Positions 34,842-43,955 of a stretch of DNA of 57,698 nucleotides are shown here, piece by piece (the first letter of the stretch is position 1; each line of letters begins with the position of its first letter). The position numbers and the translations under genes were made by a program. The stretch comes from a virus, in IMG/VR virus record IMGVR_UViG_3300032053_000088, positions 1 to 57,698 of that record; one strand, 5' to 3'. Below the pieces are notes generated by a model. That model did not search any database. It saw only the letters and a program-made list of their open reading frames with translations, and had not been told where the DNA came from.

Positions 34842-34870
34842 TTGACATAACCGTAGTTTTACGGTATGGT
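34842..34870 (+). promoter_or_regulatory. Promoter with dyad in spacer
   Basis: TTGACA, 17-nt spacer, TATGGT. The spacer holds CCGTA-gttt-TACGG within a longer dyad ATAACC..GGTTAT, a possible operator. Confidence 0.55.
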
Positions 34871-34923
34871 TATCAGTTGAAACATTAAACATTATTAACA
34901 AAAACCGATTAACAAATTATATT

Positions 34924-35577
34924 ATGAAAAAACTAATGGCAGCGATCACGCTGATACTACTATCATTCATTACTCCTGTAAACGCAGGCACTGTTACACT
35001 CGCCTGGGACCCGAATCCTGAGCCGGATATCGCTGGTTATAGGATATATTACAGAGAAATGGGTCAGTCATATGATACAAATAGAATTGGATCGGTTGTC
35101 ACAAACAGAACTACTGCTACTATCACAAACCTTTCCGATGGTAAAACATATTTCTTTGTAGCTACTGCATATAACACATCCGCGTTGGAAAGCGATTATT
35201 CCAATGAAGTGTGGACAGAAATGCCTCCTGCTTACAACATAACTACGTTGGGTGCAACTAATATAATCGCTAATAGAGCTACGCTACGATGTGAAATGAC
35301 CGGAGTTACAAATACTTGTGAAGTGTGGTTTGTATATGGAGTATCGTCTAACTCTCTTATCTTCACAAGTGTGAGAACGACCGAATTTCCAACTAACTCA
35401 ACTATTAAATCGTCTATTACGATTAGTAATCTTATCGCTTCCGTATATTGGTATCGTGCTAAGGTGTGGATGCCTTACAGAAATACAGAAGCATCCGGAA
35501 ATATTTTGTCATTCAGGAGAACTCCGCCGTCGCCGACAAATTTGAAGATCACAAATGTAGAAAAAATTGAAAGGTAA
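34924..35577 (+). CDS. Secreted fibronectin type III protein
   Basis: 217 residues. Sec signal peptide (cleavage near VNAG), then an FN3 domain (LAWDPNPEPDIAGYRIYYRE ... YFFVATAYN) and a second beta domain of FN3-like type. Likely exported to envelope or medium, unusual for a phage protein. Own promoter with possible operator. Confidence 0.75.
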   Translation: MKKLMAAITLILLSFITPVNAGTVTLAWDPNPEPDIAGYRIYYREMGQSYDTNRIGSVVTNRTTATITNLSDGKTYFFVATAYNTSALESDYSNEVWTEMPPAYNITTLGATNIIANRATLRCEMTGVTNTCEVWFVYGVSSNSLIFTSVRTTEFPTNSTIKSSITISNLIASVYWYRAKVWMPYRNTEASGNILSFRRTPPSPTNLKITNVEKIER

Positions 35578-35597
35578 AATATAGTTATATTATATAT

Positions 35598-35978
35598 ATG
35601 AAAAAATTCATCGCATCATTATTATTGGTATCTGGATTATCATTGACCTCTTTTGGGGCAACCTATCTGGATGTGTATTTAACATGGACCGGCAACTTTT
35701 CAGAAACAAATCTCGTAAGTAATTACGTTGTATATTGTGCTAGAGATGGAGGCACCAACTTTGTTCCGACAGTCACGGTTCCAGCGTCTACAAACGCGAC
35801 AAAGGCTAGAGTTCAGATTACTCCTGGAGTGACAAAGAAATTGACATTCAAGGTTACGGCCAAAAATGTAATAGGCGAATCCATCCCATCAAATCCAGTA
35901 GACGTTCCACAGGCCAACCCAACGGGTCCCATTCAATTGAATGTATTAAAGACAGAGGTTTATATTCCTCAAGAATAA
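35598..35978 (+). CDS. Secreted FN3-like protein
   Basis: 126 residues. Signal peptide ending near SFGA, then one beta-sandwich domain with LTWTGN and FKVTAKNVIGES landmarks of FN3. Shares layout with the previous gene, so likely functions with it. Confidence 0.7.
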   Translation: MKKFIASLLLVSGLSLTSFGATYLDVYLTWTGNFSETNLVSNYVVYCARDGGTNFVPTVTVPASTNATKARVQITPGVTKKLTFKVTAKNVIGESIPSNPVDVPQANPTGPIQLNVLKTEVYIPQE

Positions 35979-35987
35979 TATAATATA

Positions 35988-36016
35988 TTGACAATTTCAT
36001 ATCGGCGTTGTATATT
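35988..36016 (+). promoter_or_regulatory. Leaderless-type promoter
   Basis: TTGACA, 17-nt spacer, TATATT 36011-36016, 6 nt to ATG 36023, which fixes the start. Confidence 0.75.
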
Positions 36017-36022
36017 TTGTAT

Positions 36023-36346
36023 ATGACGCCGATAATTTTTTTGTGGTTCGGTATAGCAATGATATTTTACAGTTTCGCTGAATACTTTGTGAAGCTGTAT
36101 GCTCAATCGCCACGGTTAAGTATGGTATATGTATCGTTATTGTTTTATACGTTAAATACATTGTGTTGTTATCCAATCTTAGCTAAGTATAATTCAATAA
36201 CCATCACTGGAATGTTATGGGCAATGTGTAATATAATAATGTGTTTATTTGTTGGGATTATAATATTTGATGAGCCCTTGACATATAAACAAATTTTTGG
36301 TATAGTATTAGGTATAGTAGCAGTAATATTATTAAGTTGTAAATGA
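36023..36346 (+). CDS. SMR/EamA-like four-helix membrane protein
   Basis: 107 residues, four hydrophobic segments; the first (IIFLWFGIAMIFYSFAEYFVK) has Glu where small multidrug resistance proteins carry their proton/substrate Glu, and FDEPLTYKQIFGIVLGIVA resembles the last helices of the DMT superfamily. May be a transporter or inhibitor; substrate unknown. Overlaps the next gene by ATGA. Confidence 0.6.
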   Translation: MTPIIFLWFGIAMIFYSFAEYFVKLYAQSPRLSMVYVSLLFYTLNTLCCYPILAKYNSITITGMLWAMCNIIMCLFVGIIIFDEPLTYKQIFGIVLGIVAVILLSCK

Positions 36347-36492
36347 AAAAACCAAAGTTATCAGATTATTTTATTGAATTACATAAGTTGTATGTTAGGA
36401 TACTTCGTCAAAAGGATGGATCACTAATAGAATATCTTAACGTCACAAAAGCACACTCAAAAGTATTTAAGACATACAGTAAAGGAGATTAA
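36343..36492 (+). CDS. 49-residue hypothetical protein
   Basis: Basic helical protein (MKKPKLSDYFIELHKLYVRI), coupled to the membrane protein by an ATGA overlap. Function unknown. Confidence 0.5.
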   Translation: MKKPKLSDYFIELHKLYVRILRQKDGSLIEYLNVTKAHSKVFKTYSKGD

Positions 36493-36499
36493 AAAAGTT

Positions 36500-37180
36500 A
36501 TGATTGAAAAATTAGAATTAAACGAACAAGAATTACAGGCCAATTACGAAGAATTCATTAAATTTATAAGTGGATTCTTCAAAGATGAAAGAAAAGAAAA
36601 ACTTCTACACATGTATTCTGAAAATGAAATGGGCTTGAGAGCGTGTATGGCCCCGGCCTCTATGGCAGAACATTTTCATTTGGCTGTTCCGGGAGGTTAT
36701 CTTCTTCACATTATGCACGTCGTTAAAGCAGCATATGGAATTAAAAAGATCTATAAAACGATGGGAGCCGCTATTAACTTTACCGACGAAGAAATGGTAT
36801 TCGCTGCTCTTCATCACGATCTTGGAAAGTTGGGTGACGATACTGGAGAATACTATATTGATCAAGACGAGGATTGGCAGAGAAGAAAAGGTTTCGTTTA
36901 CAAAATGAATTCAACCATTCAGTATCTTGAAGTGACTGATAGAGCAGTATACAATCTTCAACGATACGGAGTTGTTTATACTTGGAGGGAATATCTTGGT
37001 ATCAAACTAGCCGATGGTATGTATAATGATGACGCCGCGAAGTATCTTAAGACCACCAATGTTAATACATATCTCAAAACGAATCTACCACGAATTATTC
37101 ATGCTGCTGATTATGTTAGTACGGTATCAGAAAGAGACACACAATTTTTCGGCGGGCTAGTTAATCCTCTTACAGATTAA
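36500..37180 (+). CDS. HD-domain phosphohydrolase
   Basis: 226 residues. HFHLAVPGGYLLHIMHV, ALHHDLGKLG and HAADYVSTV supply the H...HD...D metal ligands. Likely hydrolyses nucleotides or cyclic nucleotides. AAAGGAG lies upstream; a terminator follows. Confidence 0.8.
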   Translation: MIEKLELNEQELQANYEEFIKFISGFFKDERKEKLLHMYSENEMGLRACMAPASMAEHFHLAVPGGYLLHIMHVVKAAYGIKKIYKTMGAAINFTDEEMVFAALHHDLGKLGDDTGEYYIDQDEDWQRRKGFVYKMNSTIQYLEVTDRAVYNLQRYGVVYTWREYLGIKLADGMYNDDAAKYLKTTNVNTYLKTNLPRIIHAADYVSTVSERDTQFFGGLVNPLTD

Positions 37181-37214
37181 AAAACGCTCGAAAAATCCCT
37201 TTAGTATAAAACAA

Positions 37215-37248
37215 TCCTCTCTTCGTGTAAACGCTGAGAGGAATTTTT
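37215..37248 (+). terminator. Rho-independent terminator
   Basis: TCCTCTC/GAGAGGA with ATTTTT, after the HD gene. Confidence 0.75.
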
Positions 37249-37332
37249 CTGTGAAATAGAACATCTCTGTTGAGACGGTATAGACATCTTGCGTGCAGTT
37301 TCATGTGCAACCACCTAGCACTAAAGGACCAT

Positions 37333-38715
37333 TTACATTTTTTCAATTTTTCCATTTTTGATCATCGTAGTAGGTTGTCCGCTGTATTTGTCAACTTCTT
37401 GCGCTTTAACGATGCCTGTAATCGGATAGGTTTCTCCGACGGTGAGTTTAAGATCTTTGGATGTCCACCACTTGATGTGGTTTCCGTCTAAATCTTCAAA
37501 CGCATACATAATAACAATACCCCCACGCCCCCAAGCAGATGGCTTGGGTCCATATACGGAAAGTAGTCTTCCATGAAACGACATTTTATCTCCTATTTTA
37601 CCAATGTAATCTTTACCTTTGGCCGCTGCTGCTTTTTTAATTTCGTTTTCTTTACGAATGTAAGAGTTAAAAACCCCCGCTAAATACCCAGCATTTTTTA
37701 TATTTAATGTAGAGGAATGGGCCACTACATGCAAATTGTGATAGTAGTTTGCCCATTCTGGAGCCTTGTCTCCCAAAATGTGAAAATCTTCTTTACGCAT
37801 CCATTCGATAGCGTTTTTGGCCAATCGTTCCGCTTCGTCTTTCAATGCCATATTTCCTTCTATTTTACCAAACACAAACGATTCTTCCGGGCGAGAAGAA
37901 AACATGACACTCGTAGCTTCATCGGATGTAGAAGGAAGATCGTATCCAGCCGATTTTTTTGAAATAAACTTTCCTCTGGCGACATACGTGAGAGCGATAT
38001 ATTTCATCAATGTATCTGTGCTGACGTGGTTTCGATAAGCATTGGGGGAATTTCGCTCGGCAGCATCCCACGATTCAGAATCAGGATCACCTTCACTTGA
38101 GATGGATTTTCTGAGTTCTTCAATCAGTTTAGCGTAGTTCAACAAAGCGTCAACACTGACACCAGGTAAAAATCTTTTTAAACAAGCACTACCGACTTGA
38201 ACCAAATCTCCACGTTTCTTATCGGTAAAATGTTCCGATGTATCCGTGTCAACTTGAAGTATAAAAGTGTTGAAACGTTCTCGTTTTTCCTTACAAACAT
38301 CACATTCGCCTTTAATCGTTTGATAGATTTCCGGAAGGTTTTTAACAGGAGAATTTGGAGCGATATTTAAAATGTTTTCTCCTTCGGGAGTATGTTGGAT
38401 TTTTCCAACTAACGTAAATCCTTCAATTCTAGGGGAATCTCCCTCAACTCTAATTTTATAATAAACTTCTATTCCAGCGACTTCTTCCTCCCCCCACGGA
38501 TTTTTTCTTTTAATTGGTTCTTCCCGTTTACTAATGGTTTGAATGGAAATGGGAGGAACTTTCCATTTTAACGCTTTTTTGTTTAATTCATCAATTTTGT
38601 ATTGTAAAAAATCCATCCCTTTCTGACCTACTTCAATTTCTCCCGAAAGATCGTTAACCTTAACTTCGTTCTCTTGTATGATAGTTTTTACAATATCCGT
38701 CAATGTGTTGTTCAT
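37333..38715 (-). CDS. Large hypothetical protein with Cys motif and C-terminal OB-like domain
   Basis: 460 residues. A zinc-type pair CDVCKEKRERFNTF near 137 and another Cys (GSACLKRFL) suggest a metal site; the C-terminal 90 residues (from about GDKMSFHGRLLSV) look like an OB fold. Probably a nucleic-acid-associated phage protein. Its start lies after an AT-rich ATAAATATATTTATT sequence. Confidence 0.65.
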   Translation of the reverse strand: MNNTLTDIVKTIIQENEVKVNDLSGEIEVGQKGMDFLQYKIDELNKKALKWKVPPISIQTISKREEPIKRKNPWGEEEVAGIEVYYKIRVEGDSPRIEGFTLVGKIQHTPEGENILNIAPNSPVKNLPEIYQTIKGECDVCKEKRERFNTFILQVDTDTSEHFTDKKRGDLVQVGSACLKRFLPGVSVDALLNYAKLIEELRKSISSEGDPDSESWDAAERNSPNAYRNHVSTDTLMKYIALTYVARGKFISKKSAGYDLPSTSDEATSVMFSSRPEESFVFGKIEGNMALKDEAERLAKNAIEWMRKEDFHILGDKAPEWANYYHNLHVVAHSSTLNIKNAGYLAGVFNSYIRKENEIKKAAAAKGKDYIGKIGDKMSFHGRLLSVYGPKPSAWGRGGIVIMYAFEDLDGNHIKWWTSKDLKLTVGETYPITGIVKAQEVDKYSGQPTTMIKNGKIEKM

Positions 38716-38759
38716 AATAGTAATAAATATATTTATTCTCTTTACAATTTACAAAAAAG

Positions 38760-38788
38760 TTGACAACCGAATGTCACCGTGATACAAT
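38760..38788 (+). promoter_or_regulatory. Promoter
   Basis: TTGACA, 17-nt spacer, TACAAT; drives the plus-strand genes from 38831. An ATG at 38800 opens only a 20-codon basic frame. Confidence 0.65.
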
Positions 38789-38830
38789 TATAACACAATA
38801 TGAGAAAAAAACAAGTAAGAAAGATAAAAA

Positions 38831-39292
38831 ATGATGATGGAAACAGAAATGGCCGTAATTGAAAAATCGTTTAATCATAAAGAGTATTGTGATCGAGCGT
38901 CTAAAGTGTTTAGCCCGATATCTATGATGAAACATGTCATCTTTTTGGGTATTAAGGAATATCAAAAAGTAATAGAATCTACTCCAATTGGATCTCGGCT
39001 AGCCGTGGCGAAGTATCCAAATTTTTATAAACTTTATCTTTATTCATACCATTCTCCTGGAGAACCGTCATATCCTAGAGGAGGCGTTAAAGTGTGGAAC
39101 GAAACAGATCGTCAAATGCAGTCGTTTTATTTAGAGTCAGTTGCCATTCACCCACACCCAAATGGAGGAATGAAAAAATTCCGTGATCCAGTAGAAATAG
39201 ATGTTGACAATTTGGATGTTGTGAGCGAAGATATAGAAGAATCAAACAAAGAGGCTCCAAAGAAACGAAAAAGATTGGTTAATAGAAAGTAA
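38831..39292 (+). CDS. Hypothetical protein
   Basis: 153 residues, ending in a Lys/Arg tail (APKKRKRLVNRK). Middle part YSYHSPGEPSYPRGGVKVWN is Pro/aromatic-rich. No family recognised. First of five closely packed genes. Confidence 0.55.
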   Translation: MMMETEMAVIEKSFNHKEYCDRASKVFSPISMMKHVIFLGIKEYQKVIESTPIGSRLAVAKYPNFYKLYLYSYHSPGEPSYPRGGVKVWNETDRQMQSFYLESVAIHPHPNGGMKKFRDPVEIDVDNLDVVSEDIEESNKEAPKKRKRLVNRK

Positions 39293-39293
39293 T

Positions 39294-39557
39294 ATGAAAT
39301 TATCTAACAGGATTATTTTACCGTGCGATTGTTCTACTCACTCGCTGCAGATTGATAGAATAAATGAATGGAAGTGTTTTGAAATATCCGTTTGGCATCT
39401 TGGTCATTGTAGTCGTCCCCTCACTTGGAAAGAAAGAATCCGTTGGATATGGAGAATATTAACTACAGGAAATCCTTGGGCCGATTCTGTCATTTTAAAG
39501 GATTCGGATATGTTAAAAATATCCAAGTTTACTAATAAACAATTTACCAAAAAATAA
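39294..39557 (+). CDS. Hypothetical protein
   Basis: 87 residues, Cys- and Trp-rich (CDCSTHSLQIDRINEWKC; WKERIRWIWRIL). One nt after the previous stop. Related small phage proteins exist but the function is unknown. Confidence 0.55.
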   Translation: MKLSNRIILPCDCSTHSLQIDRINEWKCFEISVWHLGHCSRPLTWKERIRWIWRILTTGNPWADSVILKDSDMLKISKFTNKQFTKK

Positions 39558-39558
39558 T

Positions 39559-39864
39559 ATGTCTCATTTATCCAATAAAAAAATTTTAGATGTTAAACCA
39601 TGTATATGCCATGTATGTCAGTTATCTAGTAGAATACGAAATTTTTTGGATAAACTTCCATCAGAAATAAAAGTTGAGGGAGAACTTTTGATAGAAAACT
39701 TACGGAACGAAATGGAAGATGATAATACAAATTTAGAAGCTTTGCGTTTGAAAATTGCCGGCGTGTGGCCTAATGACCATACCGGAGGGAAGTATTACGA
39801 ACGCATTAATGGTGAACTATATGAAGTTCACGGAATAAAGGTAGATGAAAATGCCGAAAAATAA
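39559..39864 (+). CDS. Hypothetical protein with CxxC
   Basis: 101 residues. CICHVCQ near the start suggests metal binding; the rest is helical and acidic. Overlaps the next gene by 20 nt. Confidence 0.55.
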   Translation: MSHLSNKKILDVKPCICHVCQLSSRIRNFLDKLPSEIKVEGELLIENLRNEMEDDNTNLEALRLKIAGVWPNDHTGGKYYERINGELYEVHGIKVDENAEK

Positions 39865-40123
39865 CACAGAAAAGAAGGTTGAACAGGATGTCGTTCCTAC
39901 TCCAGTTCAAACTACAGTTGTATCCGCGGAACAAAATATTGAACCTACAAAATATGTTGTTGTGAGAAGTGGTCTGAGAGTATCTGATACAGAATATCTA
40001 ACCTCAAACAATCCGTCGGCTTTGGCGGAAAGAGATTTTTGGCAAAGAATTATCAACAAATACCCCGATGGGACCAAAATGGCTATCGTGGAATACAACA
40101 AAAAACTTCATAGGAATTGGTAA
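39845..40123 (+). CDS. Hypothetical protein
   Basis: 92 residues (ATG 39851 is an alternative start). Disordered N-terminus, then a small domain (YVVVRSGLRVSDTEYL). Not recognised. Confidence 0.5.
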   Translation: MKMPKNNTEKKVEQDVVPTPVQTTVVSAEQNIEPTKYVVVRSGLRVSDTEYLTSNNPSALAERDFWQRIINKYPDGTKMAIVEYNKKLHRNW

Positions 40124-40130
40124 TAAAATT

Positions 40131-40493
40131 ATGAATGACAAAGTTATATTTTCAGAAGGTAACACACCAACTGAACCCATTAATCCCAATCCAAATAGTA
40201 AAATAGTTACTGATATAAATAAAGCTATGGAATTGATGGAAAAATGGAAGAGAAATCAATCTAATAAACCCACATCAGCTAACTATGGAGATACACCGGT
40301 CCTTTATATCCCCAAGAAACGTTGGCTCAAACCGGAAACAAAACCTGGTATTGTCGATCAGATTCTTGCCGCTACTACAAAATCGGAAGTAGAATCTTTA
40401 CTTAAAAAGGCAGCTGAATATAAAGGAATCAGTCCAAAAACATTGAGAAAAGCGGCAAAAGCCGTTGACAAGAAACTATTGTTTCTAAAGTAA
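40131..40493 (+). CDS. Hypothetical protein
   Basis: 120 residues from ATG 40131. Polar N-terminus, Lys/Ala-rich helical C-terminus (ISPKTLRKAAKAVDKKLLFL). A terminator follows. Confidence 0.5.
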   Translation: MNDKVIFSEGNTPTEPINPNPNSKIVTDINKAMELMEKWKRNQSNKPTSANYGDTPVLYIPKKRWLKPETKPGIVDQILAATTKSEVESLLKKAAEYKGISPKTLRKAAKAVDKKLLFLK

Positions 40494-40518
40494 TAGTTCA
40501 AAATTAAATAAATTACAC

Positions 40519-40563
40519 TGCGCCGATTCTGCGCTGATAATGCGCTGATTGGCGCATTTTTTG
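40519..40563 (+). terminator. Rho-independent terminator
   Basis: TGCGCC (40519)/GGCGCA (40551) then TTTTTTG; the loop itself has repeated TGCGCTGAT units. Confidence 0.7.
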
Positions 40564-40587
40564 TGCTCTTTACATTCGATTGATTGA

Positions 40588-40595
40588 TATTTATA
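40588..40595 (+). promoter_or_regulatory. TATTTATA element
   Basis: Octamer 23 nt before ATG 40619, after a terminator; candidate late promoter. Confidence 0.4.
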
Positions 40596-40618
40596 TGTGT
40601 AAATACTAATATAACAAA

Positions 40619-41029
40619 ATGCCATGGCAGATGAAAAAAATCACACCTAAATATTTATTTACCGAATACATTTTACCATCTAATGATGTAGAATTACAGA
40701 AGTTTTCAAAAAATTATAAACTTGATATGATGGAACAAGTTGTGTCTTCTATTGATTACGCTTTTAAACACAATTTACCATTTATTGAAGTTTTTCAATT
40801 TAAAAACTCAGATTACGTAATAACTTTATCTGAGAAGGATTACCCAGCCAACCTAGATCATATATACAATTTTTATTTAGAAATAGAATTATATGAATTG
40901 TGTAATAGGGCGGCTAAGTTACAACAAGCGATTAGGGATAAATCCAAAAATAATGAAAAAAAACAAAAGAACTCAAGAAAAGGCGTTGGACAAAAGTCCA
41001 ATAATTCCACAGAGAGACAAAATCCGTGA
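40619..41029 (+). CDS. Hypothetical protein
   Basis: 136 residues; helical and acidic with a basic, Asn/Lys-rich tail. Its 3' end overlaps the phoH-like gene by 77 nt. Not recognised. Confidence 0.55.
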   Translation: MPWQMKKITPKYLFTEYILPSNDVELQKFSKNYKLDMMEQVVSSIDYAFKHNLPFIEVFQFKNSDYVITLSEKDYPANLDHIYNFYLEIELYELCNRAAKLQQAIRDKSKNNEKKQKNSRKGVGQKSNNSTERQNP

Positions 41030-42761
41030 GTTGTTAAAAATTCGTGAAAGGGAATTGACTCCAACTCAACAAAAATTCTTAGAAATAGCTACAGACAAAA
41101 ACACAAAATTGATGTTCGTATCAGGGCCTGCCGGAACATCAAAAACATATATGTCAATATATGTGGCACTTCACTTACTTAATGAAAGACGGATTAGTGA
41201 TATTATTTATATTAGAAGTGCAGTCGAATGTTCAGACGCAAAAATCGGATTTTTACCTGGAGAAATTGATGAAAAAATGTCTCCGTATATTCAACCACTT
41301 TTAGATAAAATGGCTGAACTTCTGTCAAAAGGAGATGTGGACACCCTTATGAAAGAAGAACGAGTAACAGGAGTTCCTGTGGGATTTTTGAGAGGATTAA
41401 ACTGGAACGCTAAAGTTATTATCGCAGACGAGTGTGTATCCGGAAATCAATTTATACAAACATCCGATGGAAAAATAAAATTGAAATCTCTTTATAATAA
41501 ATTTGTTCATAAAACCCCATTACCACTAATAAAAACTTATAATGAACATACGACTCATTTTGAAGATAAAAGAATTATACGTGTTATGAATAGGGGAATA
41601 CAAAAAACCGTTTCCGTGGTTTTAGGAAATAGAAATGTTGTTTGTACTTCTGATCATAAATTTTTAACAGAAAATGGATGGATAGAAGCTAAAAATCTTA
41701 CTTCATTTACTCCAGTTATAGCAAATAATGAACTAAAATTACAAACATTAGATGTCATGAATGACGATCAATTACAAATTTTTTTGGGATCGTTTTTGGG
41801 CGACGGACATGTTTCAAAAGTAGGAAATAACAGATATAGATTACGAATCATTCATGGAGAAAAACAGAAAGAATATTGTAGTTGGAAATCCAACATTTTT
41901 CATTCTAAACTTGAATTTATAAAGGAGAATGGATATTCTAAAAAACCAGCATTTCGATTTTCTACAAAATGTTTTGCTATGCCGTTTTCTATTCCAACAG
42001 ACCAAAAGAAAACATGTCCGAAATGGATAATTGATAAACTCGACGTGCGTGGTATATCCATTTGGTATATGGATGATGGAAGCATCAATAAATCCAAGAA
42101 TAATATAAAAATATCAACTTGTAGTTTTGATATTGATACTCAAAAATTATTTGTGGAAAAGTTCAAAACGTTTGGAATCGATTGCTCAATAAATGAAGAT
42201 AAAGGAAACGATTATTTGTATTATTATCTAAATTTTGATGCAGAAAATTCCAGAAAATTGATGGAGTTGGTTCGCCCATATATTCATGAAAATTTAGAAT
42301 ATAAATTGGATGTAGTTAGCAAAAATAAATACGTATTTAACAATAAATTTTTAAATTATCGTCATATTGTTCCTGACAAGATTATAAATAACGAGAATGA
42401 AGAGGTAGTATATGATATAGAAGTAGAAGATAATCACAATTTCATAATAACTTCAGGAACTCGTGGTAAATTGTTAAGAAGTTATTCGGGAGTTGTGGTT
42501 CATAATTGTCAAAATATGACCTATAAGGAGCTTTTTACATTAATAACACGCATTGGTCAGTTTAGTAAAGTATTTATTTTAGGTGATCCTGACCAATCGG
42601 ATATCAACGGAAAGAGCGGTTTTATAAAAATGTTGTCCAATTTCGAGGATGAAGAAAGTAAAGAAAATGGTATTCACGTTTTTAAATTTACCGACGAAGA
42701 TATCGTAAGAAGTGGGTTAGTTCAATTTATTATTAAAAAGGTCAAAAAAACAAATCAATAA
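40953..42761 (+). CDS. PhoH-like ATPase interrupted by an intein
   Basis: 602 residues from ATG 40953. Walker A GPAGTSKT at 58-65; the Walker B strand reads IIADE, then resumes after the intein as CQNMTYKE, giving DECQN in the mature enzyme; ILGDPDQSD follows. Removing 358 intein residues leaves about 244, close to other phage PhoH proteins. PhoH-family ATPases are common in phages; role uncertain. Confidence 0.9.
   Translation: MKKNKRTQEKALDKSPIIPQRDKIRELLKIRERELTPTQQKFLEIATDKNTKLMFVSGPAGTSKTYMSIYVALHLLNERRISDIIYIRSAVECSDAKIGFLPGEIDEKMSPYIQPLLDKMAELLSKGDVDTLMKEERVTGVPVGFLRGLNWNAKVIIADECVSGNQFIQTSDGKIKLKSLYNKFVHKTPLPLIKTYNEHTTHFEDKRIIRVMNRGIQKTVSVVLGNRNVVCTSDHKFLTENGWIEAKNLTSFTPVIANNELKLQTLDVMNDDQLQIFLGSFLGDGHVSKVGNNRYRLRIIHGEKQKEYCSWKSNIFHSKLEFIKENGYSKKPAFRFSTKCFAMPFSIPTDQKKTCPKWIIDKLDVRGISIWYMDDGSINKSKNNIKISTCSFDIDTQKLFVEKFKTFGIDCSINEDKGNDYLYYYLNFDAENSRKLMELVRPYIHENLEYKLDVVSKNKYVFNNKFLNYRHIVPDKIINNENEEVVYDIEVEDNHNFIITSGTRGKLLRSYSGVVVHNCQNMTYKELFTLITRIGQFSKVFILGDPDQSDINGKSGFIKMLSNFEDEESKENGIHVFKFTDEDIVRSGLVQFIIKKVKKTNQ
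41433..42506 (+). mobile_element. LAGLIDADG intein in PhoH
   Basis: 358 codons. Starts with Cys (CVSGNQFIQTSDGKIK), ends with His-Asn before the +1 Cys of the host protein. IFLGSFLGDGHV and ISIWYMDDGSI are the two LAGLIDADG motifs. Block B-like TSDHKF is present. Self-splices and homes into intein-less phoH genes at the Walker B codons. Confidence 0.92.
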
Positions 42762-42762
42762 C

Positions 42763-42770
42763 TATTTATA
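42763..42770 (+). promoter_or_regulatory. TATTTATA element
   Basis: Octamer 12 nt before the fibre gene start at 42783. Confidence 0.4.
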
Positions 42771-42782
42771 GGTTATAGTAAT

Positions 42783-43946
42783 ATGAGTGAAAAACGAATA
42801 TCTGAATTAGTAAAACTACCAGCAGGCAGTATTCAAGGCACCGATTTGATGGTAATAAACGATGTTAGTGCTCTTGAAACTAAGAAAATTGCGATAGATG
42901 ACATCATTAGTTATATGGGTGCTAGCGGAAGTTTTATAGCTACTACAGCAGCCACAGCTCTTACTGCGTCATACATCAATCCCGTAAACGTTGGTCTCAT
43001 TCCATCATCTAGTTTTTCTATATCATCTTCTCATGTAATAATATCGGATACATCGTTTAATTCTACGTCAGCATCATTTTTAATATATAGTAATGCAAAT
43101 GGATCGGCTTCTTATGCAGTATCGTGTTCTTATGCTTTGGTGGTCACTTCTCTTTCTTCGGCTAGTTATGCAACATCTGCATCACACGCTTTGGTTGCCA
43201 AGTCGTCGTCATTTTTAGTTTATACAGGTGTTTATAACGGAACATCATCTTATGGTGTGAATAGTTTATCATCATCATATTCAACGTTATCTGATACCGC
43301 ATCGTATTTTAATTCTTCTATCGGAAATGTAAGCACAGCATCACACGCTGGATTTGCGAAAAGTTCAAGTTATTTGAATTATGATGGAGTGAAACCAACA
43401 GGAACAGCATCGTATGCGGTCATCGCTGCCACGAGTTTATTAGCGAACACGGCATCGTTAGCTACGGAGTTGGATGGATATATGCCTTTTGGTCCAAGAG
43501 GTAAAAATCCATTTTCAGGATCACAACTTAATTCATCTGCTAGTCAACATATAGAAATAGTTCCAGGGGGAACCACTGCCAAAGATACGTTTATTCAAGC
43601 TTGGGGAGATATGTGGTATCCGATTGTTAATGCTATGCCTGATAAACCCGCGTCGTTAAGTTTACATCTTTATGATTATGCTGCTTCTACAACTACATCT
43701 TTGGATAGAATAGTTCCTGTAATGGTTGGTATTGTTACCCCAACGGCAAGTGTTTATGCTCCATTTAATTTGATGGGTACAGCTTCTTTAGCATTATCAG
43801 GAAGTTATACGGTAGTAGTATCTGGTTCGGATTTGAGATCAATAAGCACTCCCGAACATTGGGTGACATTATCTCCATATAGACCTATAAACTTTGTAAT
43901 CACAACAAAGAGTAGAAGAGTGAACTTCACCATACCAATAGTATAA
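42783..43946 (+). CDS. Tail fibre-like protein with SASYA repeats
   Basis: 387 residues. N-terminal anchor-like domain (KRISELVKLPAGSIQGTDLM), then many Ser/Ala/Tyr repeats of the type TASYA, SASHALVA, and a beta-rich C-terminal domain. Such repeats form the shaft of phage fibres. Related at the N-terminus to the next gene. Confidence 0.75.
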   Translation: MSEKRISELVKLPAGSIQGTDLMVINDVSALETKKIAIDDIISYMGASGSFIATTAATALTASYINPVNVGLIPSSSFSISSSHVIISDTSFNSTSASFLIYSNANGSASYAVSCSYALVVTSLSSASYATSASHALVAKSSSFLVYTGVYNGTSSYGVNSLSSSYSTLSDTASYFNSSIGNVSTASHAGFAKSSSYLNYDGVKPTGTASYAVIAATSLLANTASLATELDGYMPFGPRGKNPFSGSQLNSSASQHIEIVPGGTTAKDTFIQAWGDMWYPIVNAMPDKPASLSLHLYDYAASTTTSLDRIVPVMVGIVTPTASVYAPFNLMGTASLALSGSYTVVVSGSDLRSISTPEHWVTLSPYRPINFVITTKSRRVNFTIPIV

Positions 43947-43955
43947 AATAAATTT

